Source of the DNA: Tetranychus cinnabarinus
Taxonomy: Eukaryota; Arthropoda; Arachnida; Trombidiformes; Tetranychidae
Assembly (NCBI GenBank): GCA_022266195.1
Contig: WHVY01000001.1
Coordinates: 11,284,001-11,348,000, forward strand
Length of the DNA stretch: 64,000 nt
Direction of reading: 5' to 3'
Position numbers and translations under genes: made by a program. How positions within the stretch are numbered: position 1 is the first letter of the stretch; each line of letters starts with the position of its first letter. Positions 27,201-41,900 of the stretch are shown piece by piece. Below the pieces are notes generated by a model. The model had not been told where the DNA came from. It saw only the letters and a list, made by a program, of their open reading frames with translations, and did no database searches.

Positions 27201-30200
27201 CCTCTAACATGACAAACACTTTGCCTTTATTATTGATTTTCTTCATCATAATCAACATTTATGAAAGCAGTGATGGAAAAGCAAAAAAGAACCAAAGCAA
27301 GAAAAGATTGATTCAGAGAAGAGATAAATAATCAGGACGAATTTCATGTACCATTGACAGTGATGATCAAGTTTCTGCTTTTCCCAATGAATATCATTGT
27401 AATTATTGGATTGCAATGTTAACATTGTACTTGATGTTAGATCATGACAAATGTTCAACTCTCTTTTCAAACATTATGTTCTCATCTTTTGATTTTCATG
27501 TGACAACCAGAGAATCTTGATTTGTATCATTTAACCAATTCAACAGATAATAGTAATCAAAGAAAGTCTCAGAAATGTTGGATTTTTCTGGGCTTTAATC
27601 TTTAATCAACAACAAAGGTTATAATCTCTACGTCAATCCAGGAGTAATCATTTGGGTTTTCAAATTAATTCTTGGATTGAATTAGTTTGCCACTTGTCTC
27701 TATTTGGTCGCACCGGATTTAACTTCACTGTAATCTGTTTCTAATCAGTGAAACTAATTTCACAGTCAACGTTGAGAAGGTTCATCAAGAAAAGATGTCT
27801 ATTTAGTAGTTGAAACAGTTTTCTGGTTTCTTATATCATCATTTAAATAATTAATGTTCATCAGTTGTCAACCATTTGTTTTTCACTGTTAACTCATTTA
27901 ATTTTCAAATGTGCTTCATACTGTTGACAAGGTTAATCTTGCAGTTTAGATCCATTACAATTGAACCTTACCTTGTCTTGAAGAGCACAATCAATCCTAA
28001 TGCCAACAGGATGAGATTAACATGAGTAAACTGCCTTTAATCATCAATTAATTCTGTTTAATTCCCATGTCAATATCATGATTAGCATCCTAAACAGGTG
28101 TATTAGTGTGATTGTTATGATTAAATGAGAGTGAAGCTGAAAAAAAATCGAGAAAAGTAGCAAAGCAAGCTTTAAGTATGCGTATTGAGTTGAGGGAAAA
28201 AAACACAATTAATTTAAGTAAATTATGACAGTCTTGATTGTTGTTTGTATATTAATTTGCACGCCTTTTGCCTTTCACCTCTCTCCATCCAATCAACTCT
28301 TAATCAATTTACTTGCTGAGATAATTGTATAACCTTAAATTACTAATGTGTGTCTTGTATATGAATTAATTGTTACCACTTCTAGTCTTTTGTTTTCTTC
28401 AATTTCATTTCATTCGCAAAAATCTTTAAATGATTTTGCCTTTTCTTAATCATTAACTTAATGTAATTTATTGAATCCAATTCACAGGCAAGTTTCGCCT
28501 TCATCATTCATTGTACAATTGAATTTGATTGTTTTTGTCTTCCATTCCCATGTTTCTCTCATCATCATCATTTTTATTTGTCTTCTCCTAGCTGTAAACA
28601 TACACACTCACATCATTATTATTATATCAACTCATTTCTCTTGTTAGATTGTTAAAATAATAATATTTATTATTATTGCTATTATAATCATCTTTTTGTT
28701 TATTATTTACTTTGATTGTTGATGAAAGGCTTTCAGTAAAGATGTGCTCAATAAGAACACGATTGTTACAATGGATCCAAAATACCAGCGAATCTTGGGA
28801 ATCAATCGAGGCCTGACTTTCCGTGATAAGAAGATGGTTAATCATTTATATTCGTGTGATCGTAAGTTAACATTATCATTATTAAAAAACAACAAAACTC
28901 AATTATTTTACCTTCAAATTTTGTCAAATGTTGGGTCAAAGTAAACAGCCAACACTGAACCCATCAATAATGTAAAAGTTGCAGGTGAGAGGTTAGAAAA
29001 AGGGTTTCATGGTTAATCAAAAAATCACAGATCAATCATTTAAAACGAGTCAACCTTTTACCATCTCATTACACTTGAATATGATTAGATGATATCACTA
29101 GACTTTTCATCTTCACTTGCACATTTGAACGAAATGACCAAATGCTGGTCAACAGCGAATGAAAATATTTACGTTTTTATGTCAAATTTACTTTTCCTTT
29201 TTTCTCACCTTTTGTCAATAACAAATCCTAAATCCTTTGAGTCCCATCAAGTTGAAAAGTCTTTAAAAGTCATCCTCTGTTTGTGGTTAGTTTTTGTTGA
29301 AAAGATAAAAGTAAATCATCATTATTATCATGATTATTACAATAAAGTGATACCCAAAACGAATCAACCTCAATTCCTTGCTTTACGATGTTGGTTAAAA
29401 AGCAACTTCTCTCGTAAAAATTGTTATTACATTCAAAGTTGGCCTTTTGTTGAACACTTTTTTCTTCCTGGTTTCTTCTCATTCTGTGAAGATATATTTT
29501 TTTCCTTTCCTCATTTCTTACTGATTATGAATAATTCATATCATGGTAAGATAAATGTTTCTCTATTATAATATTTATTTTTACGTTTACAGTTTTGCTT
29601 TTTTCTCTCACTTCTTTGTAGCTTGTTAATATAAAGATTTCAATTCTTTTAATGATGTTGATTCATAATCACCAGAATTACTTCTTACCCTTTTTACCAA
29701 CATTCAAAGTTAATTGGTTATCATTTTTTCCCTTATGCCTTTCCTCAGCATCAGCTGTCTATTTTAATTGATTCAGTTTCCTCCTTCAACATCAGTCTCT
29801 TAATTCAGTGATCAGTCCAGTTAAATGTAAATTGAACTAAATGACTATTCAAGATTTATTCACAAATTTTGATGATTGTAAATCAATGTGTCAATACTGA
29901 CAGAACAGTTAATTTGATCAGCATTGATTTCACTTTAGTTGTTACATGAAATGTTCATGTTGATGGAGTTATTGAGCTTACTCAGCGATTCTCTATCTCT
30001 ATCTGGATTAGTTGTGATTATAAAAATTTGTTTTGTTCACTGTAATTGTCTTTTTAAATGTTTCCAATTGGAAAATGTTTATGAGTAAATTTTGATAATC
30101 TGTTGTTAGATACCATTAGATGATTCAATTGGCAAGTAAATTGATTGAAAAGAGACAAAAGACAAGTTTTTTTACTGAATCTGGGAAACATTATTGTCTT

Positions 30201-32083
30201 CTCCTGTTTCCCCTGTAAACTCCAACACCATAATCCATTATGAAGATGTTGTAGTTCAGGACAAAAGGTAGATTATAAGACAAACTTAAGTGTAACAGTT
30301 AACAGTTATTATTTTATATTGTTGTTGATGTTGAAAATAAACATTGAATGTAGATAATAAAGTTTGTCATCTCAAGAGCAACAACACGAAAAAAACAGGG
30401 AAAGCTGAAGTTAATGGTGAGCTTGGAACAATAATATTAATAGAATCAAACAGTAGAGATTGGTAAAGATGGAACAAGTTCCAAGTTAATTTGAAAGGTT
30501 GAGTTTGAATCTTGTAAAATGGTTAACTGTAAAAGTAGAAAGAAAAGGCGGAATTGGGTGAAAACATTGAAATCAATACCTAATTTAACTTGCCTTTTAA
30601 CCAAATAACCTTCCTCTTCATTCATTGAAACTATTTTAATCACCGAATATAAGAAACCCAGCATTTAGCCCAATAATAAACCTTTCAACTAAATTACAAT
30701 TCATCATTCCATTTGTATCTGAATATACAGTTGATAGCAAAATTTTGAGTATTTCGTTCGAATCTTTATGTAAATTAACTAAAATAGTGAAAATTATAAA
30801 ACCTGAGACCTTTGTTTTGAACCAACATTGCTGTTGTCGTTTATCAATGTTTATTAAGAAAACATTATTTGTATTTTTTATTGAATAAGGTTTCAAATTT
30901 TGATTAATTGAAATATTTTTCTCTCTTTTACTTCTTTAGGTGATTGCCATAACCTTTCTGAATATCAATGTTTAAATGGTGGCTACTTGAAACCTGGTAA
31001 AGCTGGTGAAAACTGTACATGTGAATGTCCACCTAATACTAATGGATCATCTTGTCAAAATGTGATTACCTCAGATTATTATGAGCCTCTGTTTCCTCTT
31101 CCATGTGGTGGAAATGTCACACTTCCGGGTTATATATCAACACCAGGTTACCCAGGACGTCGTAATCCTCATGAAAGCTGTGTCTGGGACATTCAAGTAA
31201 TGATCATTTAAACATGTCATTCATCTAAACACTAATCAGAAGGCAGTTGTTGTCTTAATTAGTTGAAACTTTTGGTCAATTCGATTGATTGAAATGTTAA
31301 TTTTATTTACAAAACTAAATATTTCACTGAATCTTTGATAATATTTGATATTTTGATTATAATCATTGATCAATGTTTTTAATTTTGTTTTAACTATTTA
31401 AGTACCAACTGCTGCCATCTAACATTAGCTATTAGACTATTTGCTTATCATAATTACAATGTCTTTTGTAAAGCATTTGATATTATTTGTTAACAACAAA
31501 TTTGATTTACTGTAAAGACTTTAAACATTTGTTAACTGTTCCTCTTTTGTATTAGGCACCTTTGGGTATTCGAGTCGAACTTGAAATTTTGGACTTTGAT
31601 TTTGCTCCTCGATCAAAATCTTTAAACAAAAGATTATTTGGTAAATGTGTCAATGAATCGGTTGAGATCAGAGTGAAAGATGATTATCACGGTGAAATAT
31701 ATTGTGGAACTGATTTGGAGCCAGGAAACAAACTCATTTCGGAGAAAAATCGACTTCTTATCATGATTAACGCAGACAATTCAATGACTGGTAAAGGTTT
31801 TAAAGCAAATGTGCGTTTTATTGGAAAAAATGGCGAAAATTCAATCATTCCATCAACAACCTATCCTCCAATCAAAGCAACATCAAACCCACCTTTTATC
31901 CCTGAACCAAAAATCACAACACCAAAACCCTTTTCAACTACAACAATAGTACCTAAAGTGAATAAAATCAACGAGATAACATTCAAACCCAAAGATATTG
32001 AAGAAATATGGAACAGAATCAAAAGTATTCAACAGGGAAAAATTGTTAAAGTAATTAAACCAAAAGTGGGTCCAAAAATTTGA
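6284..32083 (+). CDS. Secreted astacin-family zinc metalloprotease with EGF-like and CUB domains
   Basis: Exons in a consistent reading frame: 6284-6346 (weaker), 6915-7095, 7181-7389, 24608-24802, 28729-28861, 30940-31196 and 31556-32083, giving 521 residues without the signal peptide. The propeptide (EGYQIVDGDVVVPLLRDE) leads to a mature start near AITDSVLYWPSGEIPYTF. The zinc site HEIGHVIGFFHEQSRSDRD is complete (three His, catalytic Glu), and the Met-turn is SVMQYPS. Cys-rich CLNGG...CTCECPPNTNGSSC is EGF-like; CGGNVTLPGYISTPGYPG begins a CUB domain split by the last intron. A Pro/Thr-rich stretch and basic tail follow. All catalytic ligands are present, so an active secreted endopeptidase is expected. 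Introns are 568, 85, 17218, 3926, 2078 and 359 bp. The signal peptide is missing from these exons (see the candidate at 1865). AATAAA at 32195 follows the stop by about 110 bp. Confidence 0.88.
11051..11071. repeat. (GA)n microsatellite
   Basis: About ten uninterrupted GA units inside the large astacin intron. Confidence 0.9.
13771..14066. mobile_element. 296-bp non-autonomous DNA transposon (MITE) with 8-bp target duplication
   Basis: The ends are inverted repeats of about 33 bp with one mismatch: 13771-13803 begins GGTAAGAGTAAGGTTTTACG, and the complement of 14034-14066 reads the same. GACGTCAG occurs directly at both flanks (13763-13770 and 14067-14074), an exact 8-bp target-site duplication. 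The interior is AT-rich and has no transposase frame. An 8-bp duplication is typical of hAT, P and some other cut-and-paste superfamilies; the GGTAAG terminus does not let me decide. The near-perfect ends and perfect duplication suggest recent insertion. Confidence 0.9.
24803..28728 (+). other. Astacin intron (3.9 kb)
   Basis: AT-rich intron between the Met-turn exon and the AFSKDVLNKNTIV exon. It contains a GC-rich perfect hairpin at 26353-26376 and a CA-rich stretch near 26860-26885. No exon or nested gene was recognised. Confidence 0.7.
26353..26376. other. Perfect 8-bp hairpin in an astacin intron
   Basis: TTGTGCGC and GCGCACAA flank an 8-base loop (GTTTCGAG). The stem is GC/CpG-rich, unlike the AT-rich intron around it. 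Function unknown; it may be chance or a remnant of a mobile element. Confidence 0.5.
28862..30939 (+). other. Astacin intron (2.1 kb)
   Basis: Between the HLYSCD exon and the EGF-like exon. It holds one 160-codon open frame at 29089-29571 (plus) rich in Phe, Leu and Ser, judged spurious. Nothing else is recognised. Confidence 0.65.
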
Positions 32084-32194
32084 GATCCAATAATGAGCAT
32101 TAATTTTTATCTACACCAATTTTTCACGTCTCGTTATAGACACATTTTGATACTTTTTGTACCTGAAGATTTTCCATTAAATTAATAATATTTC

Positions 32195-32200
32195 AATAAA
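32195..32200 (+). terminator. Polyadenylation signal AATAAA of the astacin gene
   Basis: AATAAA about 110 bp past the astacin stop codon, in an AT-rich 3' region and upstream of the next gene on the same strand. Confidence 0.6.
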
Positions 32201-32969
32201 TTGACTTCTAATTCAATCATGTATTCAGTGTTCATTCATTTTTATCAAACAAACCATTTCCAATAGTTGAAGCTATCAATAGATGGCGTAACAAGTTTCC
32301 TTCAATCTTGAAACAAAAACGGTTAAAGGAGTCAAAAAGAGTTGCAAGTTTAAATGATTATTTTGGGTTCAGTTCATATATCAATGAGCCATGAGTATGT
32401 TTCAATGAAAAAAAGTGTCTTTCAATGAATCATTTCACAATAAAACCAAAAACTTTGAATTGAACAAAACTTCAAGTGATTCCTTGTCATGTTAAACTTC
32501 AACATTTAACCATAACGTGAATAAAAAGTAAGCTTTTTTTTGTTTGCCATCAAATTCAACCCAAATTGTTGTACCTTTTCATGAGTATCGTTTATTGATT
32601 GTTTAATTTAAATCATGTTTTCTCACAAAAATTACCAGTTCAAGCAAACTAATTACATTTTAAATCAGCGTGAATCGTGTTTCAATAGGAATAACCCAAT
32701 CAGTGTGCCTCTCATCATAATAACATAATTTTTTGTACCAATGTTGAAAACATTCAGTTGTCTAACTGTCAATTCAATAATATTGAGCTCTAAAAAACTC
32801 CAATCACAATTACAGTTCACTCCAATGGGATTAATATTGATCAACTGTACAACCCTTTTAATGGTGTAAAACTGTTTTTATTTCAACATAATTTTCATCT
32901 TCTTCATTCGGACTTTTCATTTGATTGTCGGTTAAAAGTACCAAAGACAAGTTTAAAACCAAATCAATC
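32201..32969. other. Region between the astacin 3' end and the transporter start codon
   Basis: About 770 bp, AT-rich, with no coding frame supported. It should contain the promoter and 5' untranslated region of the SLC16-like gene; no specific motif was recognised. Confidence 0.4.
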
Positions 32970-35900
32970 ATGGCGATGAAACGACAATCATTTATGAACA
33001 ATGGCCGGTCTATTAATGGAGCTGACCTGTTGTCTGGTTATCATCATATTCAGCCCTTTGCTAATCACACCTTTACATATGGTTCATCTTATGCTCGTGG
33101 TCGTGATGCTGCTGTACTGGCCACTTCATTACACTGGAATCGTGACATTAAATCAACAGCTACCATTAACCGATCACCATCTTCATCCAACAACCTTGTA
33201 GGCTCAGCTAATGGTCATCACCATTTGCACCAACAACATCATCAACAGCAACAACATCACAACCAGTCAACTCATCATCCTAATCACCATCACTCAAACC
33301 TCATCGTACCTTCATCAACTCATCATCAACACCATTTAACCAATGAACTGGTTCCAGGTATTAATAAAACATTTTCACCCGACAATCCAATGATACGAAC
33401 AATTGGACAACATTATTATCCAGAAGGTGGCTGGGGCTGGATCATCTCCGTGTGTTCATCGCTCTGTTACTTCATCACTTCAGCTCTTTTTCCGTCTCAC
33501 AGTTTTCTTATTCTCGACATTATGAGAACATTTAAGCCTGATGAAGGCATTTTAGCGGCAGGTAAGCTCATCTTCAGTCTCAATCAAAACTGCGAAAATG
33601 GTTTTTATTTTGCCTCCAAAATTTGGGTAAACATTTTGTGGATTCAATTTTACTCGTAAAACATGATTCATATTTTACCAGTTTTCAGTGGTTCAAAGTG
33701 CAACACTTTCCTGGTTCATTGCATGGTATCATTTGAGCTATTCATGACACCATGATTTGTCCATTCAATGGTGAATGATGAGAAATGTCGAGTTTGTCAA
33801 ATTTCTCAGGTTTTTGTTTTTCTCCTTTTCTCTTCATTTTTTCAGTCTTTATGATTATTTCAGTTTCGCACAATTTAAACTTGTAGTATTTTTATCCTCA
33901 TTTTGTTGTGATTTTTGCTTATAAACAATCAGATGAATCTAAAAATTTGCTCAGTTTCATGATACAGTTAATTAATTGAGAAAATCTGATGGAAAAATGT
34001 TTGCCCTTTTCAGACTTTTCTGGTTCACTCAACTTGAGATACAATATAAATGTTTGAACAAAGATTTCTCATTTAACCGGTCACAAAGAAATTAATTGAT
34101 CAGTTCAATTGAATCCAATTGATTTCATGATATTACCCATTTACTTATATTTGAGTCGATCAAAGAAGAAGCAAAAAATTTCAACTTTTAAAGACGATAT
34201 TTCTCACCAATTTACTAATTATATTGAACCAGATAATTGAACCAAGTAAAGTTGGCAAACCAAAGGAAAATGGGAAAATCTTTCAATATTGGAAAAGCTT
34301 TTCATCCAAAAGCTTATCAATGAGTGAAATTAATTTTTCAAGAAGAGTTTAAATGTTGATTTGTTCAATGGAATTTTCATGATTTTCTCGATTTTCACGC
34401 CATCCAAATGAAACTTGATTTCAAGTAGCAAAACCGTTGATTCTGTTGCCTGTAAATTCAATCAATCAAAGGTTTTGAATTACATTTGACTGTCATCCGA
34501 GACTCATTCTCTAGCAACTTATGGACGATAAAAAGTAAGAAGAGCAAGAAAAATTGTCCATTCAAATGTTGATATCAAATTCAGACTAAAGGTAAATCGA
34601 TGACCAAGTTAGAGAAAAAAGTCGAAAAACATTGACAGAAATATGTTATGAAAATGTGAAAGTCATTGATGAATCGATGAAAAAAAGAACAAAATTGAAA
34701 CCGAAAATGAAATGCTTTGAAATTGTCAAACTGACCTGAATAGCCCAAGAAAAGAAGACTAGAAAATATTTGACCAAGAGTTAAACTTGTATTGTGAAGG
34801 TTAAACTTGAAGAAATTAAAAAAGTCAAAAATGTGAAGAGAAATGGAGAAAATAATTAATAGAGAAATTAATTTTAACCATTTTTCCTCTCTCTCTATCA
34901 ATAGATCTACATTTGACCATTAAAAGTATTGGCCAAAAGGTCAATGAATTGTAAATTGTTGATCTCTGTTTACTCCTTTTCAGTTTATCTCAATTTCACT
35001 CCCAGTCTAACTTATGATGATTACTTTACCGATTTTCATCTTTTGTCAGTTTCCATATTTATTAAGATTAACCATCATCAGTTTGATATTATTTTTGCCT
35101 GTTGGAGATTCAATTCAGAGTAAATAATGTGAGAACTGGAAAAACTGTTTTCCTTATTATTGATTTCATCCATTTGATTATTATTTACTTATTGCACTTT
35201 TACCAGAAAATCAAATATCAATCCAAACCAGAATGGGTCAACATAAATATTATTGTACACTCGATTCAATAGCAATTAATAACCAACGTCAAGTATTAAT
35301 TCAATTAATATCATCATTTATCAATAACAATTCAAGTCTAAATATGAAACAGTCAACAAGATTCAACTGTTCACTTTGAATTACAAAGTAACCATTCAAG
35401 TTGAACAGACTTTGATCAATCTTTGGGTTCATTTTGAAAATGTTTAAAGTTTGAGGACAAATTTTTCAAGTAAAAACTTGTGTTCATTTACATATGAAAA
35501 TCAGTTCATTTCCAGGAATCCAAACAGTTTCTAACTTTAGCTTTCTCTTCGCGAAACTAGGCTATAATGATAATAATACATTTTATCAATAAGTTAAAGG
35601 ATGAAGAGAGGAGAAGAGGAAAGATGAGGAGAAAGCAAGATGATAATGATGGCGAATGAAAGATACAAATGAAAGATTCAATGAAATGATGTTCACTGTA
35701 ATCTTTTATCGTTTCATCCGCCTCTTTCGCTTCATCTTCATCTTGCTGCATAATACATCTGATGTGTCTGTGTATCGTATTGTAGCCCATAGGCAATGAG
35801 ATAAAAGCCTTTTGGTTGACTTGAAGGTCAATGCCTTTTCCATTGATTCCTTTTCTTAGGCCTGATGATGATCATTATCTTCCTTCATCTTCTTCTTCTC

Positions 35901-38900
35901 TCTGGTCTATGCATACACAGAATGTTTATATTACATCTTCTTTTCATCTTTCGTCTCATGTAACACACAGAAAATACTTTTCATGTAAAACTTGTGAGCT
36001 TTTTGAGTTCCTGTTTCTTTCTTGTTCAGTTTCATCAGTTTTTATCTCTTTTTATATCTTTTTGTATTATTGAACAATTGCTGGTAATAATAATAGTTGT
36101 AATGATTATGAGAATGATGAAGATGATGAAAATGATGAACAAGATGAAAAAGATGATTCTTTATGAATAAAATGGTGAAGACGAAGGGAAGAAGAAGATA
36201 AAATTTTTGACATTTTCAAACGCCTACGTCAATATTAGAGATACTTTTTTTTCACTTCTTATATTTACTCATTTCATTTTCAACAGTTAAATAACTTGCA
36301 CAGTTCAATTGATTTTCATATCATTTCCATTGTTGATGCTTTAACCTTTCAACTTTCACTGCATTTCATTTTAATAATAGAAAACATTCTTTCTCTTTCA
36401 ATTTCAATATTTCATTGGACATCAACTTGTTACAACAGCAAACCGCATCAAGTTACCCAAAACCAGGTTAAATAAACTCATTGTTATCTCATGAATTGGT
36501 CAACCTTTAAGGTTAATCTACTCAGAATTTCATAAATTAACTGGAAAATTCTCAAGTCAACTTTTTCAAAAGAAAGACAATTTCTTGCTTAGAATTGTCA
36601 AGTTGAATGAAAAATACTTCAGAGTTTTACTCAACAAGCTTGTCATAATTATTGAAGTTGCAGTGTAAAGTATCTTAAATTTATTCATCAAAATATCGAT
36701 ATTTGAAGAAAACTTCAGTTCATTTTGAAGAGTTAAATTCAGAGAATCGACTCAATATCAATCGATTGTGAGAAAAGGTTTGAAACTGAAAAGTGTTCCA
36801 ATTGAAACGGATTGTGATGCAAATAAGTCAACCTTCAATCAAAAGGTTTGTCAATCTTTCATCAGATATTAAAGGTTAACCTTTACAAATGTCTAGCTTT
36901 TGGTGTTGATTCATCACCAAAAGTTGATTAGGACAAAATGACTTTAGTCATCAATTTGTCACCCATTTCACCAAAAACAATAGTTTCATGTCTGGACAGT
37001 TTTTTTTATCGCCAACTTTATGAACTTGAAAAGCTCTAAAGCCAACACATTAGTTTTTATTAAACTTAAAAGCAACAGTTTCCATTAGCTTTTATTGTTT
37101 TCCCTTTTCATATCTAATTATTAATGTTGAGCAAAATTGAACCAAGATGAAGCTTCTTGTAAATTGAATAATTTTCATGTTAGTTAAACATTAATGCTGA
37201 TAAATAGTTGAACCTTTCTTGATTAACTAAATCAAATTACGTTAACAATTCATCTTGTTTCCTTTCAATGTTTCATCTTTTTACGGTTCATATCGTAGGC
37301 GTCTTTATCCATCAAAAGTTAACATTGATATTTTTTCACCATTATGTGATTACCTAGTCAACATTGATACCGGAAGGTTTAACATGATTATCATGATCAA
37401 CGAACACATCATAATGTCAGTAGCTTTTACAAGCTCTAGAATCTAGAGATTGATATATCCCCCATGTTTTGGTGAATAGGGAAAAGAGTTGAATTTTGTT
37501 TCCAAAAAGTGGCAAAATGATGATTATTGTTGCTCGTCGCTGTTGTTGACTCAAGTTGGTTGAAAATTTCAATTTCATGGTTAACTGGTGAAAGGTAACC
37601 AAATTCATGGTTGATAGAGTTTTTCCATGAACATGATTGTAGGTAAAGAAAGAGAAATTAAGAGAATGATGAAGATAAGAGGGAAAAACAAATGAAAAAA
37701 GCCATTGCCTTGAGCTATTAAGACTTCCGTAAACATTGTAATCTTTAAATAGCAACTCAATATTGATATTTGTGAACATTTGATCCGGAAAAGATTCAAA
37801 TATTGAAATTGTTCACCAGTTTACAGAGTAATTAGTTTTTTTCCCAAATTTTTCTCAAACAAAATATTAATCAATTTAATGTTGTGATTTGGAAAAGGAA
37901 AAGACGACATTTTTTCTGAGCTTGACTTTAATCTATTTTCATTGAGATGGAGACAACAGAAGCTTCATCGTCAGAGTCATCATCATCAATCTGATCAAAA
38001 CAGTAGTCATGAACATTGTAACAGTAATTATCATGAGAATAGAGAAGAAAAGATCTCTTCTTGGAATCAAAGGAAAACTGGTGAAACAATAATGTTAAGA
38101 TGATATTGAATCACTATTAAAAGTGTTGACATGATATGAAAGATATTCATCATCATTAAGGTTTCCTCGTCTTAATTAACCATAACTGTGTCAGGCTCAT
38201 TCGATAACCTAATTGTTTCATTTTCACTCAATTATTCTCATCCATCGAATCCACTAAATGTCACTAATTTGGGTAAAATATTGAAACCTTTTTCCTTAAA
38301 AATTGTAACTTCAAGTTGATACTGGAAATTGCATTGAGTTTATGAAAAAGTCTAACTCGATTTGTAAACAGCATTGGAAGACATTTTCGTGTTTTCAAGT
38401 TTTCTTTTCATGGAATTTAATTGATTTTCTCTTTTTGGTACAGTTCTAATTGGAGCCTTTTCGACGATGGTTACACTTATATTTTCACCGATCATTATTG
38501 CCCTTTGTCGACGGAAAAGCATTCGACTTACAGCGGTGGTTGGTGGCCTGGTGACTGCCCTTGGTTGCTTGTTTACTTCTTTTGCTACTCAATTTCATCA
38601 ATTGCTCATCAGCTATGGACTCTTCATTGGAATCGGTGTTTCCATGTTGAGAGATACTTCTGTGATAATGATTGGACAATATTTTAAAAAGAGACGAGAA
38701 TTTGTTGAAATATTTGTCAATACTGGTAATGGTCTTGGAATCGCTTTGATGCCAATCTTTCTTTCCTTTTGCATCAAGTAATTATTATTAGTAATATTTT
38801 ATCTTTCATTACATTTACTCCTTTAAATATCAACTTGTGCCTTAGATGCTTTTTTTGGTTTGATTCGCAAAATATTACAGAATCTGGCAAAGAAAAAGAT

Positions 38901-41900
38901 CGATCATCGATCAATTGAAAGGTTACTTTTTCCATTGAATTTGAAATCAGAGAAATTTACTGTTGATTCAGAATAAAATAAAATCTTTAAAATATATTTC
39001 CAGTCAACCAGCTTTTAGTTTTCAAAGTGAATGGAAACATTTTCAAGTTTAATTTTGTTATAATCTTTCTGTAAATGTTGATCCATTTTGGAGCAAATTG
39101 GATTGTTGGGTGAAAATGGATGAAAGGAAAGGCATTATTTCAACCAGTTGATGGATAAACATTTTATCCAAACTGAATAATTGAAATGGACATTAATCCT
39201 TTAACTAGATTTGGTCATGAAACTGGGCGATATTGGACAGTTGCAACTGTTATTGACTCTAATTTTCAATCCATTAACTATTCAATAGCATCTTTGATAC
39301 ATTTTGCTTTCTTTCAATACTATTTATCAAACTTCCGTTCATGACTTTTCCCTTCTCATCTCATTATATATTTAAGGGGCAAAAAAAGCATGAAATGTTG
39401 AGAGAAAATGTTGCCAGATGAGAAAAGATGACTAAAGTGAGGAGAAAATGTGAAATGGAGAAAAAAAAGTGACTCCAGTGTTTACCATGAAACAAAATAA
39501 TGACATTAAAAGCCAAAGAAAATGTTGAACATGAAAAAGAAGAAAAAGAAACGAAATTTCCGTTTCAAGTCAACAATCATTAGTAACGTTACAAAAATGG
39601 TGAAACATTATGTCAGGCAAGAATGAAAAATCATAACAATGTTAGATGAAGACAGGAATGAAATTATCTTAAAAATTATGATTTAGTCAAGACATTACAA
39701 TGTAAGCTTAAACAGTCTTTTCAACCCTTTTCCTTGTTTCTTGCCTTTGCGCTCATTTTTACATTTCAATTGATTCCAATCAATTATAGTTGATCATTTG
39801 TTTCACCAACATCATTTGTCATTCAGCTGAGCTTTCATTTTCAATCTTATTGCTAATTCAATCCATTCAATTGAGATGTTAACACTTGATCAACTTAAGG
39901 TTAATATTGCATCCAATAATTAATCCAATTGGTTTCATCTAGATTATCATTTCCTCTGTAAAAACATGCTTACAATGAGATGTAATGAGCTTTAATCAGT
40001 CCGACCTCAATTGACAAATGTTGGTTATCCAGTAAACTTGAGGTCAATCTCATTTAACATCAACTAACATTTCCTTTTCATCCCACAATTATCCTTTTAA
40101 TTGTATTCTCGTAATTGTCGTTAACTAATCAGCCTTCAATTCAAACCTCAAAAGCTTTTCCCATTGAAACAAGCTTTTCAATAGCATCTAATTGTAGCCA
40201 TAAATGCTTCAACTTGTTAAATGTAGAGATTTACCCAAAACCCAAAATTTAACCCAATGTTTAGCTTTTCAAATTCACAAGATTTTCAATGAACTTGAGT
40301 GAATCTTTAATGATATTATTTTATGAGTTAATTTTAGTGTAATATTGATTCATCTGGATGTTTAAGTTCAAGAAATTAATGAAATCTTTTTTTGCTTCTT
40401 CTATGATTATGGTCAATAAGCTCTTTTGTGACCGATTGTCAGTCAACTTTTTGCTTTTTACACGCAAATCTTGTGTGTTTAATGATGATTAAATGATTGA
40501 TAATTTATTAAATGGCTTTTCATTTAGTCTTTCAATCTCTATTGTTTAGACTGGAGAAACAAAAGAGACTTGAAAATGACTTCAACTTTTGCCTTTAAAG
40601 TCTTGCAATTGTTAAGATTCACATCTTTTTCACTATCATCTTCTTGATCATCTTTTTTCGCCACTTTTTCAGTTGCTAATTTGGGTCATTATTTTTGTTT
40701 TACTTTTGTTTCACTGTTTCATTACTATGTTTGGTTGCCATTTAATTGTAATCATTTCAAGAATTTAATCATCAACAGAATAAATAACGATTCAATCAAG
40801 TATATCCAGGCATTTGTTCCTATTTTAACATCAATTTGTACCCTTCAATTGGCCATTGATTGTTGAAAGATTAAAGACTTGTTTCAATCAAAATAATGAA
40901 TGGTAAAGAGTGAAAACACAAAATTCAATTGGAAAAAGATGATTTAATAATAATGATTAAAAGTAAAAGCCTTTCAAATGATTTTAAATATAACATTATT
41001 TTTCTTTATAAATTGCCAAAACTATTGAACTGAATCTGCAAATTTTGCATAATTTTGCTTGTCTTTTCATTGTAAACAAGATTTAATTTTTTCCATTTCT
41101 TTTTCATTTCTTTTCTCAAAAAAGGTCTCAAAGTTGGAGAACTGGTTTCCAATCGTTGGCTTTAGTAGCATTTATCAATTTTTTCATTGGAGTTTTGTAT
41201 CGTCCAGCATCACTTTATCATCCTCAACGTCGAGCCATTTTACACTTGAAAAGTTTACAAAAAAAGTCTCGTCATCGTGAAGCTGCCCAAGGTTTATACA
41301 ATGGCAACCTTAATTCAAACATTAATGGTAAAACTGGTCAAAGTATTAATAACAATAATGCCAATAACAACTTAATGAATAACCTCAACAACTCTAATCA
41401 ACACCATAATGTACATTCAACAGCCACCAATGGTCTGACTTCTGGTTTAGGTCCAAGTGCAGGTTCAGTCAGTGGACATCATAAACCTGCTTATTTTGAT
41501 TTTTCAATCCTCAAGTCAAAAACAATCAGAATCTTACTCAGTGGAACTTGCATTTCAGCCTTTGGTCTTTGGACTCCAATATTTTTACTGGTAAGTATTT
41601 CAATCTAATGGAAACACTTTGAATGCATTTTTCAAGATTCACAATTTAACCAGAAAAATGTTAACCATTTCTGGTTAAGACAATTCTGGTTACAAATTAT
41701 GAATGTTTACCTAAAGAACCAAATCATTTAAAGGAAAGGTTTTATTATTTATTACAATACTTGCTTAGTCAATGAGAAATGTCATTTTTTGGTTTTTAGG
41801 TGAAGAGCTTTTCTGGTTGAAAGACAAATATCGACTTTGAATAGTAAATCAATTGATTGTTTACAGAGTCGATTGGATGGAAAATTTAATGAAAATTTTG

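Noticed and set aside
29089..29571. A 160-codon open frame (plus) within an astacin intron
   Set aside because: Phe/Leu/Ser/His-rich composition typical of translated AT-rich DNA, no domain or motif, no splice-site support, and flanked by the confirmed exons of another gene on the same strand.
37417..37779. A 120-codon open frame (minus) in transporter intron 1
   Set aside because: Phe/Ser/Asn-rich with no motif, opposite strand in a clear intron.
38485..38679. Minus-strand open frame across transporter exon 2
   Set aside because: Shadow of the coding strand, which encodes conserved transmembrane segments.
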